A DNA stretch of 17,767 bases from Lachnospiraceae bacterium UBA3821 (lineage in GTDB: Bacteria > Bacillota > Clostridia > Lachnospirales > Lachnospiraceae). Where the stretch lies: positions 1 through 17,767 of the forward strand of contig DFDT01000124.1 of the NCBI GenBank assembly GCA_002368865.1, written 5' to 3'. Below, one piece after another: positions 1-8,149 of this stretch. Under the pieces are notes generated by a model. That model did no database searches. It worked only from the letters and a program-made list of their open reading frames with translations, and was not told the origin of the DNA. Both the position numbers and the translations under genes were made by a program. How positions within the stretch are numbered: the stretch's first letter is position 1; each line of letters begins with the position of its first letter.

Positions 1-1229
1 TAATCCACACCTTCCTCAAGTCTCTCACTCCAGTACTCCACAAAATCATATATTTCTGTTTCATTCAACCCGTACTGCGAAAGGATCTCCCGAAATACAC
101 TTTCTCTGGAATCCGCAGGCACAATAAAGCCTTCTCTTCTCTGGAAATAAAAACCTTCCGCAATGCTTTCATAGAACAAAAAACCATATTTTTCCGTGTC
201 TGCAGGATCCTGCGCATCCGGAACAGTCAGGGTGCCATCCGGCTCTGCCAGCACCTCCCACCCGGTCTGATACGCCGGGATCGTTCTGGTCAGCTTATCC
301 GGCTCCCCGAAGCTCACAGCAACCGCTGTCTCCTCCGCGGGATACAGATAGATATTCGGTTTCTCTACGCCGTTGCCCTTTGCCGCATTGGTATTGGATG
401 AGCTGGCATCCTTGCCCGCATTACGTATTTTCGCGTAATACTCTCTCTCCTTACCCTGAGCGATCGCATCGGCCAGCTCGGTGTTTCCCTTCTCCCGCGC
501 ATCCCGCTCTCTGGCAAATCTTGCCAGTGTCTTCCATGTCTGGTATCTGGATTCGGCCTCCTGTTCCTTTGCGCTCTTCTGCTCCATGACCTTTTGCAGT
601 TCCTGCTCTCCGCCATGGATGAAGGCATCCACTTCTTCCTTGTCATGCCCCTCATCGATCAACGCGTCCGCCGCTGCCCATCGCAGGGCTCTGTCAGTCA
701 TAGCCGTAGATTCCGGATTCTTGTTGGTATAGTCATTCACCGCCTGTACATTTTGAGGCTTATCGGTCTCATAAGAAGCCTTCTCCGTTATCTGCCCGAT
801 GACCGCATCCACAGCATCGTTTCCGGTGATGGACGTATTGTTTGCAATCATATTTGTGGCATGCGTGGCATTCCGCATTGCCTGCGTCGTCGGACTGCTA
901 TAGTTTGGCTGCTCCGTGAATCGGCGCACATTGTTATTAGGATCGCCGCCGCTGCCTGAAATAATCCCGGTGCCGCTGGCATCGCCGTTTCCCAGATTTC
1001 CCAAGGTTTTAAGCCCCTGCCATATAGCCCCAAAGATCTCTGATTTGGTTGGGGGCGGCACATTGGAGTACGTATTGGACGGAGCGGAATTTCCGCTATT
1101 GTAAATCCCTGCCGCCCTACCGTAATCTCTTGCCGTCTCCGCGGAAGCAGTCAGGGAATCCGCCCCCATCGCCGCGCCGGCCACCAGAAAAGCAACTATG
1201 ACATATGTCTTAAATCTGTGATATCTCAT
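1..1229 (-). CDS. Secreted protein with C-terminal KPxIYLYP domain (3' end outside window)
   Basis: The frame is open for 409 codons from ATG 1227-1229 to the left edge. A signal peptide (RYHRFK, hydrophobic core, likely cut after ASA at residue 30) points to export. Residues 31-285 are polar: a Gly/Asn/Ser-rich part, then helical, Glu/Lys/Arg-rich segments (about 180-270). At 290-297 is KPNIYLYP, the hallmark of a widespread Clostridia domain; the family pattern continues with YQTGWEVLAEPDG, YGFLFYES, GFYFQRREGFIVP and a helix EIYDFVEYWSERL. In this family the domain ends shortly after that point, so only a few residues are probably missing. The last two bases are TA, so a stop here is possible. 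The start directly follows the TPR gene stop, with AGGAGG inside that gene. Domain function is unknown to me. Confidence 0.8.
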   Translation of the reverse strand, partial: MRYHRFKTYVIVAFLVAGAAMGADSLTASAETARDYGRAAGIYNSGNSAPSNTYSNVPPPTKSEIFGAIWQGLKTLGNLGNGDASGTGIISGSGGDPNNNVRRFTEQPNYSSPTTQAMRNATHATNMIANNTSITGNDAVDAVIGQITEKASYETDKPQNVQAVNDYTNKNPESTAMTDRALRWAAADALIDEGHDKEEVDAFIHGGEQELQKVMEQKSAKEQEAESRYQTWKTLARFARERDAREKGNTELADAIAQGKEREYYAKIRNAGKDASSSNTNAAKGNGVEKPNIYLYPAEETAVAVSFGEPDKLTRTIPAYQTGWEVLAEPDGTLTVPDAQDPADTEKYGFLFYESIAEGFYFQRREGFIVPADSRESVFREILSQYGLNETEIYDFVEYWSERLEEGVD

Positions 1230-2093
1230 TTAGTTTCCCGCCTCCTCTACCTGTTTTTTCAAGTCCTGATACCACGGAATAATGGGATCGTCCTTGCATT
1301 CCGCCAACTGGAATGCGCCTCTTTGCTCCGCGATCCTCATCATCGCGTAAGCCATATCCGCATCCCCCATGTCATCATATACACAGGCCAGCCAGAACGG
1401 AGTATACGGCTCATCCGCGCTGCCCGTATAGAGTGCCTGCAGCAGGAAATATTCCGCATTTCCGAAATTTCCGATCTGGGCCTGTGTGCACCCTGCCTTG
1501 TAATTCAGTATAAAATGATCCGGATTTTTCTTGGCTCCCTGCAGCAAAACCTCTGCTTCTTTCTCGACCAGGCTTCGGTTATTCTCTGTCTGTCCGACTT
1601 CTGCGCCGTAGGTCTCCGCCATGCGCAGATAGTAGTCCGCAGACTCCTTATCCGCCATAGCTTCGATCTCGCTCCGGGCAGAACCATACTCCTTCTTTTC
1701 CATGGCAACCGCTGCTTTCAGAACCTGCACCTCATCCGTTTTGCCATAAGTCTCCTGCAGCTCCTGAATGGCAGCATCCGCCTTCTCCGTCTTCCCCTGT
1801 TCCAGCAGCTTTGTGACCTCCCTGCGGGTGTCCGCCACCTGCTTCTCATACCCGGAGAGTGTATTTCCCTCCGCTTTCTCTCTGGAGAAAGAGCCGCAGA
1901 GCACATAGCCCAGGATGCACACCACATAGATCACCGGCATGAGCTTTGCCGGAATCTTACCTCGCAATGCCAGCCGTACCACAAGGATCGCCACAGCAAA
2001 GACCGCCATCCCGATGCCCAGGATCACATTTCCCTGAAACAGAAAAATACCCGCAAGCGCCAACAGTAGCATCAAACATGATAATATCAGCAT
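1230..2093 (-). CDS. Small three-TM protein with TPR-like domain
   Basis: A 287-aa protein of unknown function. Three helices at about 2-19, 22-42 and 51-67 are followed by a 215-aa helical domain, predicted outside. It contains TPR-like pairs: YEKQVADTRREVTKLLEQGKTEKADAAIQEL is split over two helices, and NYKAGCTQAQIGNFGNAEYFLLQALYTG and WLACVYDDMGDADMAYAMMRIAEQ show the usual small-residue spacing. The layout is a reduced version of the preceding 883-aa protein. The start ATG 2091-2093 has an AGGAGAGGA just upstream, 18 bp after the previous stop. Its stop touches the next start directly. A partner of the larger TPR protein is likely but not proven. Confidence 0.78.
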   Translation of the reverse strand: MLILSCLMLLLALAGIFLFQGNVILGIGMAVFAVAILVVRLALRGKIPAKLMPVIYVVCILGYVLCGSFSREKAEGNTLSGYEKQVADTRREVTKLLEQGKTEKADAAIQELQETYGKTDEVQVLKAAVAMEKKEYGSARSEIEAMADKESADYYLRMAETYGAEVGQTENNRSLVEKEAEVLLQGAKKNPDHFILNYKAGCTQAQIGNFGNAEYFLLQALYTGSADEPYTPFWLACVYDDMGDADMAYAMMRIAEQRGAFQLAECKDDPIIPWYQDLKKQVEEAGN

Positions 2094-2111
2094 TTTTCCT
2101 CTCCTCTCCGC

Positions 2112-4763
2112 CTAGTTCTTCTTCAGCTCCCTCTCTAATTTGTGCATCAGTAATAATGCATGCTCCTTGATACCGTATCCGTGATATTCCCCTCCGTACC
2201 CCGTATATACTCCGGCATTGAGTCTGTCCACCGCTTCCTTCACACACTCGTAGGACTCCTCATACCGTTCCGTATGATCGTACAGACAGGCCAGTGCATA
2301 CCAGACTGTGGGCTGCTCCTCATCGATTTCCAGACACTTGCGATACAGTTTCTCCGCCCGTTCCAGATCCATACAGCCGGAAGATTTTACACCGCTGTCG
2401 CTATAGTTTCCATACAGATTCCCCAGTAGATAATAGGTGGCGCTCACATCCGGATACTTCTCCACAATTTTTTCCAACCGCTCCTCTACCTCACTGTATC
2501 TGTCCACGCCGGCATGTTGTCCCTGATATATCCATAAACGATAATAATTCTCGCACTCCAGAAGCGCAGTCAAAAGCTCCGATCTCTGTACAACCGCCAT
2601 CTGTTCTTCCGAAAATCTGCTAAAACTGTTTGCTTTTCCCCTGTTTCCCGTCGTCATGGAATGGTCATCGCATACAAAGGTGTCCACCATCGCCAGCAGC
2701 TCCGCGCCGGACGCTGCATCCGACTCAGGGCTCGCCGCCAGCTCCGCCAGCTTCACTGTATATTCCAATGCCTGATCCACATTCCCCTGGCGGTAATTCA
2801 TGATCGCCGCCATAGAGACAAACAGGGAATTCTTCGGATAATTCGCGATATTCTCCGCCAGGACAGGCTGTACCGCTACATAATCTTTATTGTACAAAGC
2901 CACCACCATCAGGAAATCAGACAAGATCTCGGAATCCACCTGTGCGACCGCCTCCGTCAGGAAAGTCTGCGTCTCCTCCAACATTTCACAGTCGTACAGC
3001 AAGGAAGCCATCTCATACTTCTCGTCGATCAGACAGCCATTCCGCTCATCTTCAGAAAGATCCTCCCTCCGGGCCACCCCTGTCACAAAAGCCTTGTCAT
3101 ACCGCTGCACACAAGCCCAGATATCCGGTTTGATCCTGTCCTGCTCAATAAATTGTCCATCATAAAGCTCGCTCACCCGGTACACTCTGGCGCTGTCCAG
3201 CACAAACTTCTGTATGCCGAAATGATCTGGATGTTCCTTCGCGATCTTAAACCAGTCATCTATCAGATTTTTGTAGCTGCCGCCGGCATTCAGCAGATCA
3301 TTGCGCATCAAAGACACCAGGAAATTTTCGCGGACCACCTCCAGCCTTTCCTCACTCAGATGCTCCAGCAACCACTCCTTGTCCTTTGCAGATATCGCGG
3401 ACGGCTGCATAGCCGTGTTCGTATAAATATCAGCGGCGATCAATCTCGATATCAGATCCGCCTTAAAATCTTTATCTTTGTCTTCCGCCTGGGCATCGTT
3501 ACTCTCACTTTGCTTTTTCGCGCGGGAAGCATAATCCAAATACATAAAATGCCATACTGCATTGTCCGGATCCTGCAATAACACCTGCTCAAGCCTCTGC
3601 TTCAGCGAAGCGTCTGCAACCGCCCCCTCTTTCTCCAACTGCGCGTTCACATGCAGTAAAAGTATCTGATAATTATCCGGATTTGCATTCGAAAGATCCC
3701 GAAGGGTATTGGTATTCTCGCTGAAATAATTCTTCCATGCGCTGATGGTCACATCCATCTGCTCCAGATCACGCGCCACCCCCACATAGTCGTCATAACT
3801 CTGGCGTTCCTCAGCTGACTGCACATATGCAATAATGCTGCCCAACGCATATTCTGCCTGACTCGGCGCCGTAACTTTATCGGCCACCGCAACGACTACC
3901 ATGACCACCAGCGGGATCACTGCAAGGGCAACTGTACCGGCTGCATTTGTCTTTACCGCCCGCTGCGGTTCGGCCGCAGTTCCTGCAGCAACTCCTCCTG
4001 CTACTTCTGGCGCCTTCTCTTCAGCCTTCTTCTCTGATACCTCTGCCGCACCCTTCACCGCTGTCTCTGCCACGCCCACAACCGTCTGCTCTGCCTTCCG
4101 GAGCATCCACAAAATGACCGGGCTGACAGCCAGCGATACCAGAAACGCCAAAATCAGCACCTTCGACAGATAAGAGATCACCGACACATTCTTTCCGAAT
4201 CCCTGTATAAACAATGACAATAAGATACCATATACAATTCGGACAACAAAATAATCCACCGCAAACACAATGACGGGAATTACATTTTTTAAGCTGATCA
4301 AAAACTTCTTACCAAAAGACATCTGTTCCGACAGGTCTGCCGCCTGGACCAAAAACAGCATCAGAAAGATCCCCAGACAAATGCCCTGGATCAATATCGC
4401 GATCACCCCGGGAAGATTCCCCACAACCGGATTACTATGGGACTGTTCCCATGCCGTAAAAAACGGCAGTCCGGACAGAAAATTGGTCAGCATATAGGCT
4501 GCCAGCATCCAGAAACCTCCTACAAGGATCGTCTTCCCCATATGGGCAAGGGAAGATTTCTTTTCCTTTTGCCCACACACTGCCAAATATACCAGGACCG
4601 CCGCCACCAGATATCCGGCAAAATTGCAGCAGGTAACCTGCCATGACGCCAATCCGGTGCCCTTTGCCCGCATCAATAAAGCCTTCAACAGCCTGGGCAA
4701 AAAGATCAAGGCCATTGACATGCACAAGATACTAGCATTTCCTCTCTTTTTTGCTGAATCCAT
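2112..4763 (-). CDS. Large polytopic TPR-type membrane protein
   Basis: An 883-aa protein of unknown function. Membrane helices lie at about 12-30, 44-63, 78-98, 116-139, 158-186, 199-220 and 276-295. Between the sixth and seventh is an Ala/Glu/Lys-rich cytoplasmic-type linker (AEVSEKKAEEKAPEVAGG). An odd number of helices would place residues 300-883 outside the cell. That region is all-helical, with tetratricopeptide-like units clearest near the end: YYLLGNLYGNYSDSG, ERAEKLYRKCLEIDEEQPTVWYALACLYDHTERYEESYECVKEAVD. It ends with a Gly/Tyr motif (GYGGEYHGYG) and a basic helix. GGGAGGT at 4771-4777 is 7 bases before the ATG, fixing the start. It has its own promoter (4853-4881). A scaffold role is inferred from the TPRs. 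Confidence 0.8.
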   Translation of the reverse strand: MDSAKKRGNASILCMSMALIFLPRLLKALLMRAKGTGLASWQVTCCNFAGYLVAAVLVYLAVCGQKEKKSSLAHMGKTILVGGFWMLAAYMLTNFLSGLPFFTAWEQSHSNPVVGNLPGVIAILIQGICLGIFLMLFLVQAADLSEQMSFGKKFLISLKNVIPVIVFAVDYFVVRIVYGILLSLFIQGFGKNVSVISYLSKVLILAFLVSLAVSPVILWMLRKAEQTVVGVAETAVKGAAEVSEKKAEEKAPEVAGGVAAGTAAEPQRAVKTNAAGTVALAVIPLVVMVVVAVADKVTAPSQAEYALGSIIAYVQSAEERQSYDDYVGVARDLEQMDVTISAWKNYFSENTNTLRDLSNANPDNYQILLLHVNAQLEKEGAVADASLKQRLEQVLLQDPDNAVWHFMYLDYASRAKKQSESNDAQAEDKDKDFKADLISRLIAADIYTNTAMQPSAISAKDKEWLLEHLSEERLEVVRENFLVSLMRNDLLNAGGSYKNLIDDWFKIAKEHPDHFGIQKFVLDSARVYRVSELYDGQFIEQDRIKPDIWACVQRYDKAFVTGVARREDLSEDERNGCLIDEKYEMASLLYDCEMLEETQTFLTEAVAQVDSEILSDFLMVVALYNKDYVAVQPVLAENIANYPKNSLFVSMAAIMNYRQGNVDQALEYTVKLAELAASPESDAASGAELLAMVDTFVCDDHSMTTGNRGKANSFSRFSEEQMAVVQRSELLTALLECENYYRLWIYQGQHAGVDRYSEVEERLEKIVEKYPDVSATYYLLGNLYGNYSDSGVKSSGCMDLERAEKLYRKCLEIDEEQPTVWYALACLYDHTERYEESYECVKEAVDRLNAGVYTGYGGEYHGYGIKEHALLLMHKLERELKKN

Positions 4764-4852
4764 TTATCAGACCTCCCATCACAGTTTGTCTTTTTTATCA
4801 AAGACTCAATAGTTCGCTGCTTCACAGACGCTTGTTTTCCTCTGCATGTTTT

Positions 4853-4881
4853 ATTTTATCATTGCCTGTCAAAGCTGTCCA
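4853..4881 (-). promoter_or_regulatory. Internal promoter before the large TPR gene
   Basis: On the minus strand, a -35 TGGACA (4876-4881), a 17-base spacer and a -10 TAAAAT (4853-4858) preceded by TGA make an extended -10 type promoter; each box has one mismatch. It lies in the 137-bp gap between the propeller and TPR genes, with a predicted start near 4846 and an 80-base leader. This would let the last three genes be expressed apart from the ABC genes. No terminator is seen in the gap; a short AGCTG/CAGCT hairpin at 4874-4887 has no T tract. Confidence 0.6.
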
Positions 4882-4911
4882 CAGCTCATTTCCCGTCAGC
4901 TCATTTCCCGT
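4882..4911 (-). repeat. 15-bp tandem duplication spanning the propeller stop codon
   Basis: Two perfect adjacent copies of a 15-bp unit (minus-strand ACGGGAAATGAGCTG) occupy 4897-4911 and 4882-4896. The first copy holds the TGA stop at 4901-4903. Because the unit is a multiple of three and each copy brings its own stop, gain or loss leaves the protein end unchanged. It abuts the -35 box of the next promoter. Confidence 0.9.
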
Positions 4912-5932
4912 ACCTTGTCAACCCGTACTTTCCACCCAGCCAATAGCAGGTATCGCTTTCCACAATGCACTTCACCTCATCATCCGCCAGTCCGTTTTCC
5001 TGCTTAGTGATTTGCCCCTCCAAAGGCCTCGTCTCCAACTTCCCGGGACTATCCAGGATCAGTAGTCCGTCCGCCTCCGTAGTGATCCACAGTTTCCCGC
5101 CGGAATCCAGAAACAGATAACGCACCTTCATACCGGGGATTCCGTCGTCCTGATTCCAGTTCTGCGTGATCTTCCAACCGTCCTCCTGCTTCCCCGCCAG
5201 GCTCAATCCTCCATAGATCAGCTGACCGCTGCCGATCAGGACACACTTATCGGAGAGCGGCAGGATCGCATTGATATATCTGTGGGGGATCCCGTCCTCC
5301 GGCGTCAGATAACTCCATCCGTCTGCTCCCCGGATACTGATTCCGCCCTGTCCTGCGGCAAGATAAGATCCGAACCAGATTTCGTCTCCCACCTGCTCGA
5401 TCACCTGCACTACATTCTCCGCCAACCCGTTTTCTGTGGTCAGCACCTCTTTCACTTCCCAACTTCCGCCTTCCCGTGCAAGAAAAGCGGCGCCCTCCTG
5501 CGCTCCCAGCCACAATCCGCCTTCCGTCACCAATATGGCATTCACACGGCCGCCCGGGATCTCCGGCGCCGTGATCCTGCGCACCTCATTCCCCTCCGCA
5601 TCAAAAGCGCTGATCCCGGCGTCATGCCCTGCCCAGACAAGCCCGTCCTCCGTCTTTTGAATCATTGCCGCGTAGATCATCGCAATCCCCACGTCCAGCT
5701 TTTTAAGAGTCTCCCCTGTATCCCGGTCCAGCCAATAGATTCCCTCTGTGGTTCCTACCCAAAGTCTCTCTCCATCGTCAAAAAGCGCCGATATCTCGGC
5801 TCCCGGCAGCACAACCTGCAGGTTTTCAAACTGCTCTGCCTCCGGCTCATGCTTCCTCGACTGATACAAAATTCCTGCACCGATTAACATGATAAAAAAG
5901 ACCGCTATGATCACAATGTTCTTTTTATTCAT
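4901..5932 (-). CDS. Membrane-anchored seven-blade Reg_prop beta-propeller protein
   Basis: A 343-aa protein with one N-terminal membrane helix (about 5-23, uncleaved) and an extracytoplasmic propeller. Seven repeats of the two-component-regulator propeller type are visible, at about 47-70, 87-111, 130-152, 174-201, 219-245, 269-294 and 320-341. Typical units are LWVGTTEGIYWLD, LWLGAQEGAAFL, IWFGSY, LWITTEADGLLILD and YWLGGKYGLTRYG. Seven blades make one closed propeller. In sensors such propellers precede a histidine kinase; none is attached or seen nearby, so this may be a free scaffold or ligand sensor. The start overlaps the ATPase stop by 4 bp. The stop codon lies inside a 15-bp tandem duplication. 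Confidence 0.85.
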   Translation of the reverse strand: MNKKNIVIIAVFFIMLIGAGILYQSRKHEPEAEQFENLQVVLPGAEISALFDDGERLWVGTTEGIYWLDRDTGETLKKLDVGIAMIYAAMIQKTEDGLVWAGHDAGISAFDAEGNEVRRITAPEIPGGRVNAILVTEGGLWLGAQEGAAFLAREGGSWEVKEVLTTENGLAENVVQVIEQVGDEIWFGSYLAAGQGGISIRGADGWSYLTPEDGIPHRYINAILPLSDKCVLIGSGQLIYGGLSLAGKQEDGWKITQNWNQDDGIPGMKVRYLFLDSGGKLWITTEADGLLILDSPGKLETRPLEGQITKQENGLADDEVKCIVESDTCYWLGGKYGLTRYGK

Positions 5933-6555
5933 AGAATCAATCGTCCCTCTTCCATCCGATAATGTGTATTACAAAGTTTTTCCGCCTCGTTTCGGTTATG
6001 GGTGACCAAAAGAATGGCGCATTTTCCCGCACACTTCAGCCGCACTCCCTCCATCGTCCGCTCTTTCCAATCAGGATCCAGATTAGAAAACGGCTCATCC
6101 AAAAGCAATAGATCCTTTTCACATGCCAATGCGCGCGCAATCGCCGCCCGTCTCGCCTGTCCTCCGGAAACCTGATTTGGATATCGTTTTAAAAGCTCCT
6201 TAATCCCAAAAGTTTCCGCCAGCTCTTCCGCCTGCTCGGTCCGCTCCGCCCTGCTCTTTTTACCGGATCCAAATAATATATTTTCCTGCACCGTCATATG
6301 ATTCCATAGCAGACTATCCTGAAAGACCATGGACACCCCCCGCAAATGAGGATCTTTGGGCAGAATTTCCCCATCCCTTCGGATCTCGCCTTCATCCTGC
6401 ACCAATAGCCCTGCTATCATACGCAGCAACGTCGACTTTCCACATCCGCTCTCTCCCTGAATGGACACCCTCTCCTTATCATGGATTTGAAAAGACACCT
6501 TATTCACTGCACAAAGTCCGTCATAATGCTTACTGACCTCAATGATCTCAAACAT
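5929..6555 (-). CDS. Short ABC transporter ATP-binding protein
   Basis: A 208-aa nucleotide-binding subunit that would energise the adjacent permease from the cytoplasmic face. Walker A is GESGCGKST (34-42), the Q-loop Q is at 79 in VFQD, the signature is VSGGQARR (129-136), Walker B is LLLLDE (149-154), the D-loop is SNLDP, and the switch histidine is H186 in VTHN. It ends soon after the H-loop, so the C-terminal regulatory/TOBE part found in FbpC-type ATPases of about 350 aa is absent. All motifs needed for ATP hydrolysis are present. The ribosome site is weak (GGAAGGA, 14 bases away). Its TGA overlaps the next ATG in an ATGA junction, which points to coupled translation with the propeller protein. 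Confidence 0.93.
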   Translation of the reverse strand: MFEIIEVSKHYDGLCAVNKVSFQIHDKERVSIQGESGCGKSTLLRMIAGLLVQDEGEIRRDGEILPKDPHLRGVSMVFQDSLLWNHMTVQENILFGSGKKSRAERTEQAEELAETFGIKELLKRYPNQVSGGQARRAAIARALACEKDLLLLDEPFSNLDPDWKERTMEGVRLKCAGKCAILLVTHNRNEAEKLCNTHYRMEEGRLIL

Positions 6556-6592
6556 ATTTTTCTATCTGTTCCTTCCTATCTGTTCCCTACTG

Positions 6593-8149
6593 TTATCGCT
6601 TATGGATTTTTTGCCAAATCCATGTTCCAAAGTAAAGCACCCCCACAGCCGCCAAACATACTGCCATCTGCATAAGGCAAAAAACGGCAACGGTTTCCGA
6701 GGCCCCGTAATGCAGATAATTATATATCTTGACGGAAAGCGGCTCTTTTCCCGCCGGCATCAACATTAGAGCGGTTCCTACATCGCCCAGAGTCAGCAGG
6801 AATACCACAAGACCCGCTATCGCCATGCCGGGCATCATCATGAACACCTTCACTCTCCAAAATGCCTGCCCTCTGCCTGGCTGCAAAAGCCTGGCTGCAT
6901 CGATCCGATTACGGTCCATGCGCAAATAACATCCATATTGGATCAGCATGGCAAAAGGCAGATACCTGATCGCCATACCTATAGACGGCATAATATTTCC
7001 GCTCCGTAAAACATGGAGTGGTGTATCACTGAAAAATTTCAACACCCCAATTCCCGTCAACACTCCCGGGATTGATAACGGAGCGATCGCAATCCCCAGC
7101 CAAACAGGTTTCATCGTTTTTTGTTCCGCCAGCTGCAATGCCATCATCGCCGAAGGGATCATCACGAAAGCAACCGCCCCCAATCCTGTAATCCCCGAAT
7201 TCCATAATTCCTCTCCCGCGGATACATACGACCCAGAGAGACTTCCCACATAAGGAATCAGTGAAAACACGGGCAGTATGATCTGAAGTACAGCCACCAA
7301 AACCGCCCCGCTCCCGGCCACATTCATTAGACGGGAGTATTGAGGGATCACTTCTTCATCATCCTTCATCGGTTTCACAACATTACGCAGCGGCAGAATC
7401 CCCATGAGGATAACCGCCGCCGAAACAAAAAGCAGCGGAACAGAAAGCTCCAGAGAATGCGCGCTCCTTCCCACCGCTGAATAATCCGAGAAAATCTCCA
7501 TGGCATATACATTTACCTGAAACAATGACGGAATCGTATAATCCGTGATAGAAAGTACAAAAATAACAGCGCCGATAGCCATGAGGTAAGGGAGTTGTTT
7601 GGGAAACACAATTCTCCAATATACTCTATCCGCGCTCCGGCAAAGCAAAGCTGCCTTCCACTCCCCCGCATCCACCTGCTCCAAAGAGATCATTGCCGCC
7701 GCGCATGCATATGGCAAAAAGGCAAACCCCTCTACGATGACACATGGCCAAATCCCTGCCATGCGGTATCGCAAAAGGGAAGGAATAAACCTTCCCATCA
7801 TCCGGACCAGATTCATATAAGTCAACGCATAAATATAGGACGGCACCGGAGCGGTCAACAGGAAAAACCAGCGCCCCAACGTGTTTCCCCTCTTCTTACT
7901 GTGTAACTTAACCGCAGCAAAAAGACCGACGCTCACACAGCACACTGCGGTGAAGAAAGCAATTATAACAGAATGATACAATAGTCCCGCTCGCCTCTCG
8001 CTAAAATCACAGAACACAGGCAGGTGATCCTTCCCGCCTGTCGCAGAGAGATATAACACCGGAACAAAGGCTAAGAGCAGATAAAGGATCAGCCCTGGCC
8101 AGTTACTGTTTTTCCAAATTGTTAATTTTGTAAATTTCTGCCAGATCAT
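6593..8149 (-). CDS. Fused ABC transporter permease, FbpB-like (iron-type)
   Basis: A 518-aa integral membrane protein with two homologous permease halves, as in FbpB/SfuB-type importers; a monomer would form the whole channel. Each half has a cytoplasmic coupling loop of the EAA type: about 157-190 (EQVDAGEWKAALLCRSADRVYWRIVFPKQLPY in two overlapping parts) and about 410-442 (RIDAARLLQPG, then FWRVKVFMMMPGM). Helix-rich stretches cover most of the rest, roughly twelve in all. The C terminus is basic (WQKIHKR). It would pass the ligand delivered by the lipoprotein and is powered by the ATPase encoded 37 bp downstream. ATG 8149 is fixed by the ribosome site at 8156-8161. Class is well supported; substrate is not. 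Confidence 0.9.
   Translation of the reverse strand: MIWQKFTKLTIWKNSNWPGLILYLLLAFVPVLYLSATGGKDHLPVFCDFSERRAGLLYHSVIIAFFTAVCCVSVGLFAAVKLHSKKRGNTLGRWFFLLTAPVPSYIYALTYMNLVRMMGRFIPSLLRYRMAGIWPCVIVEGFAFLPYACAAAMISLEQVDAGEWKAALLCRSADRVYWRIVFPKQLPYLMAIGAVIFVLSITDYTIPSLFQVNVYAMEIFSDYSAVGRSAHSLELSVPLLFVSAAVILMGILPLRNVVKPMKDDEEVIPQYSRLMNVAGSGAVLVAVLQIILPVFSLIPYVGSLSGSYVSAGEELWNSGITGLGAVAFVMIPSAMMALQLAEQKTMKPVWLGIAIAPLSIPGVLTGIGVLKFFSDTPLHVLRSGNIMPSIGMAIRYLPFAMLIQYGCYLRMDRNRIDAARLLQPGRGQAFWRVKVFMMMPGMAIAGLVVFLLTLGDVGTALMLMPAGKEPLSVKIYNYLHYGASETVAVFCLMQMAVCLAAVGVLYFGTWIWQKIHKR

Noticed and set aside
365..1063. Short minus-strand open frames at 365-655 and 848-1063
   Set aside because: They are out-of-frame fragments inside the longer open frame 1-1229, which has a signal peptide, a ribosome site and the KPxIYLYP domain.
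1218..2069. Long plus-strand open frame opposite the 287-aa TPR gene
   Set aside because: It is a mirror of a well-supported minus gene: the minus frame has a good ribosome site, membrane helices and TPR pattern, while the plus product is rich in His, Arg, Leu and Cys with no domain or signal.
2661..3581. 306-codon plus-strand open frame inside the 883-aa gene
   Set aside because: Antisense shadow; composition is unlike a real protein (Ile/His/Arg/Gln excess) and it lies wholly within a recognised coding region with its own start signals.
4874..4887. Small AGCTG/CAGCT hairpin after the propeller gene as a terminator
   Set aside because: The stem is only 5 bp and no T tract follows; it also overlaps the -35 box of the internal promoter.
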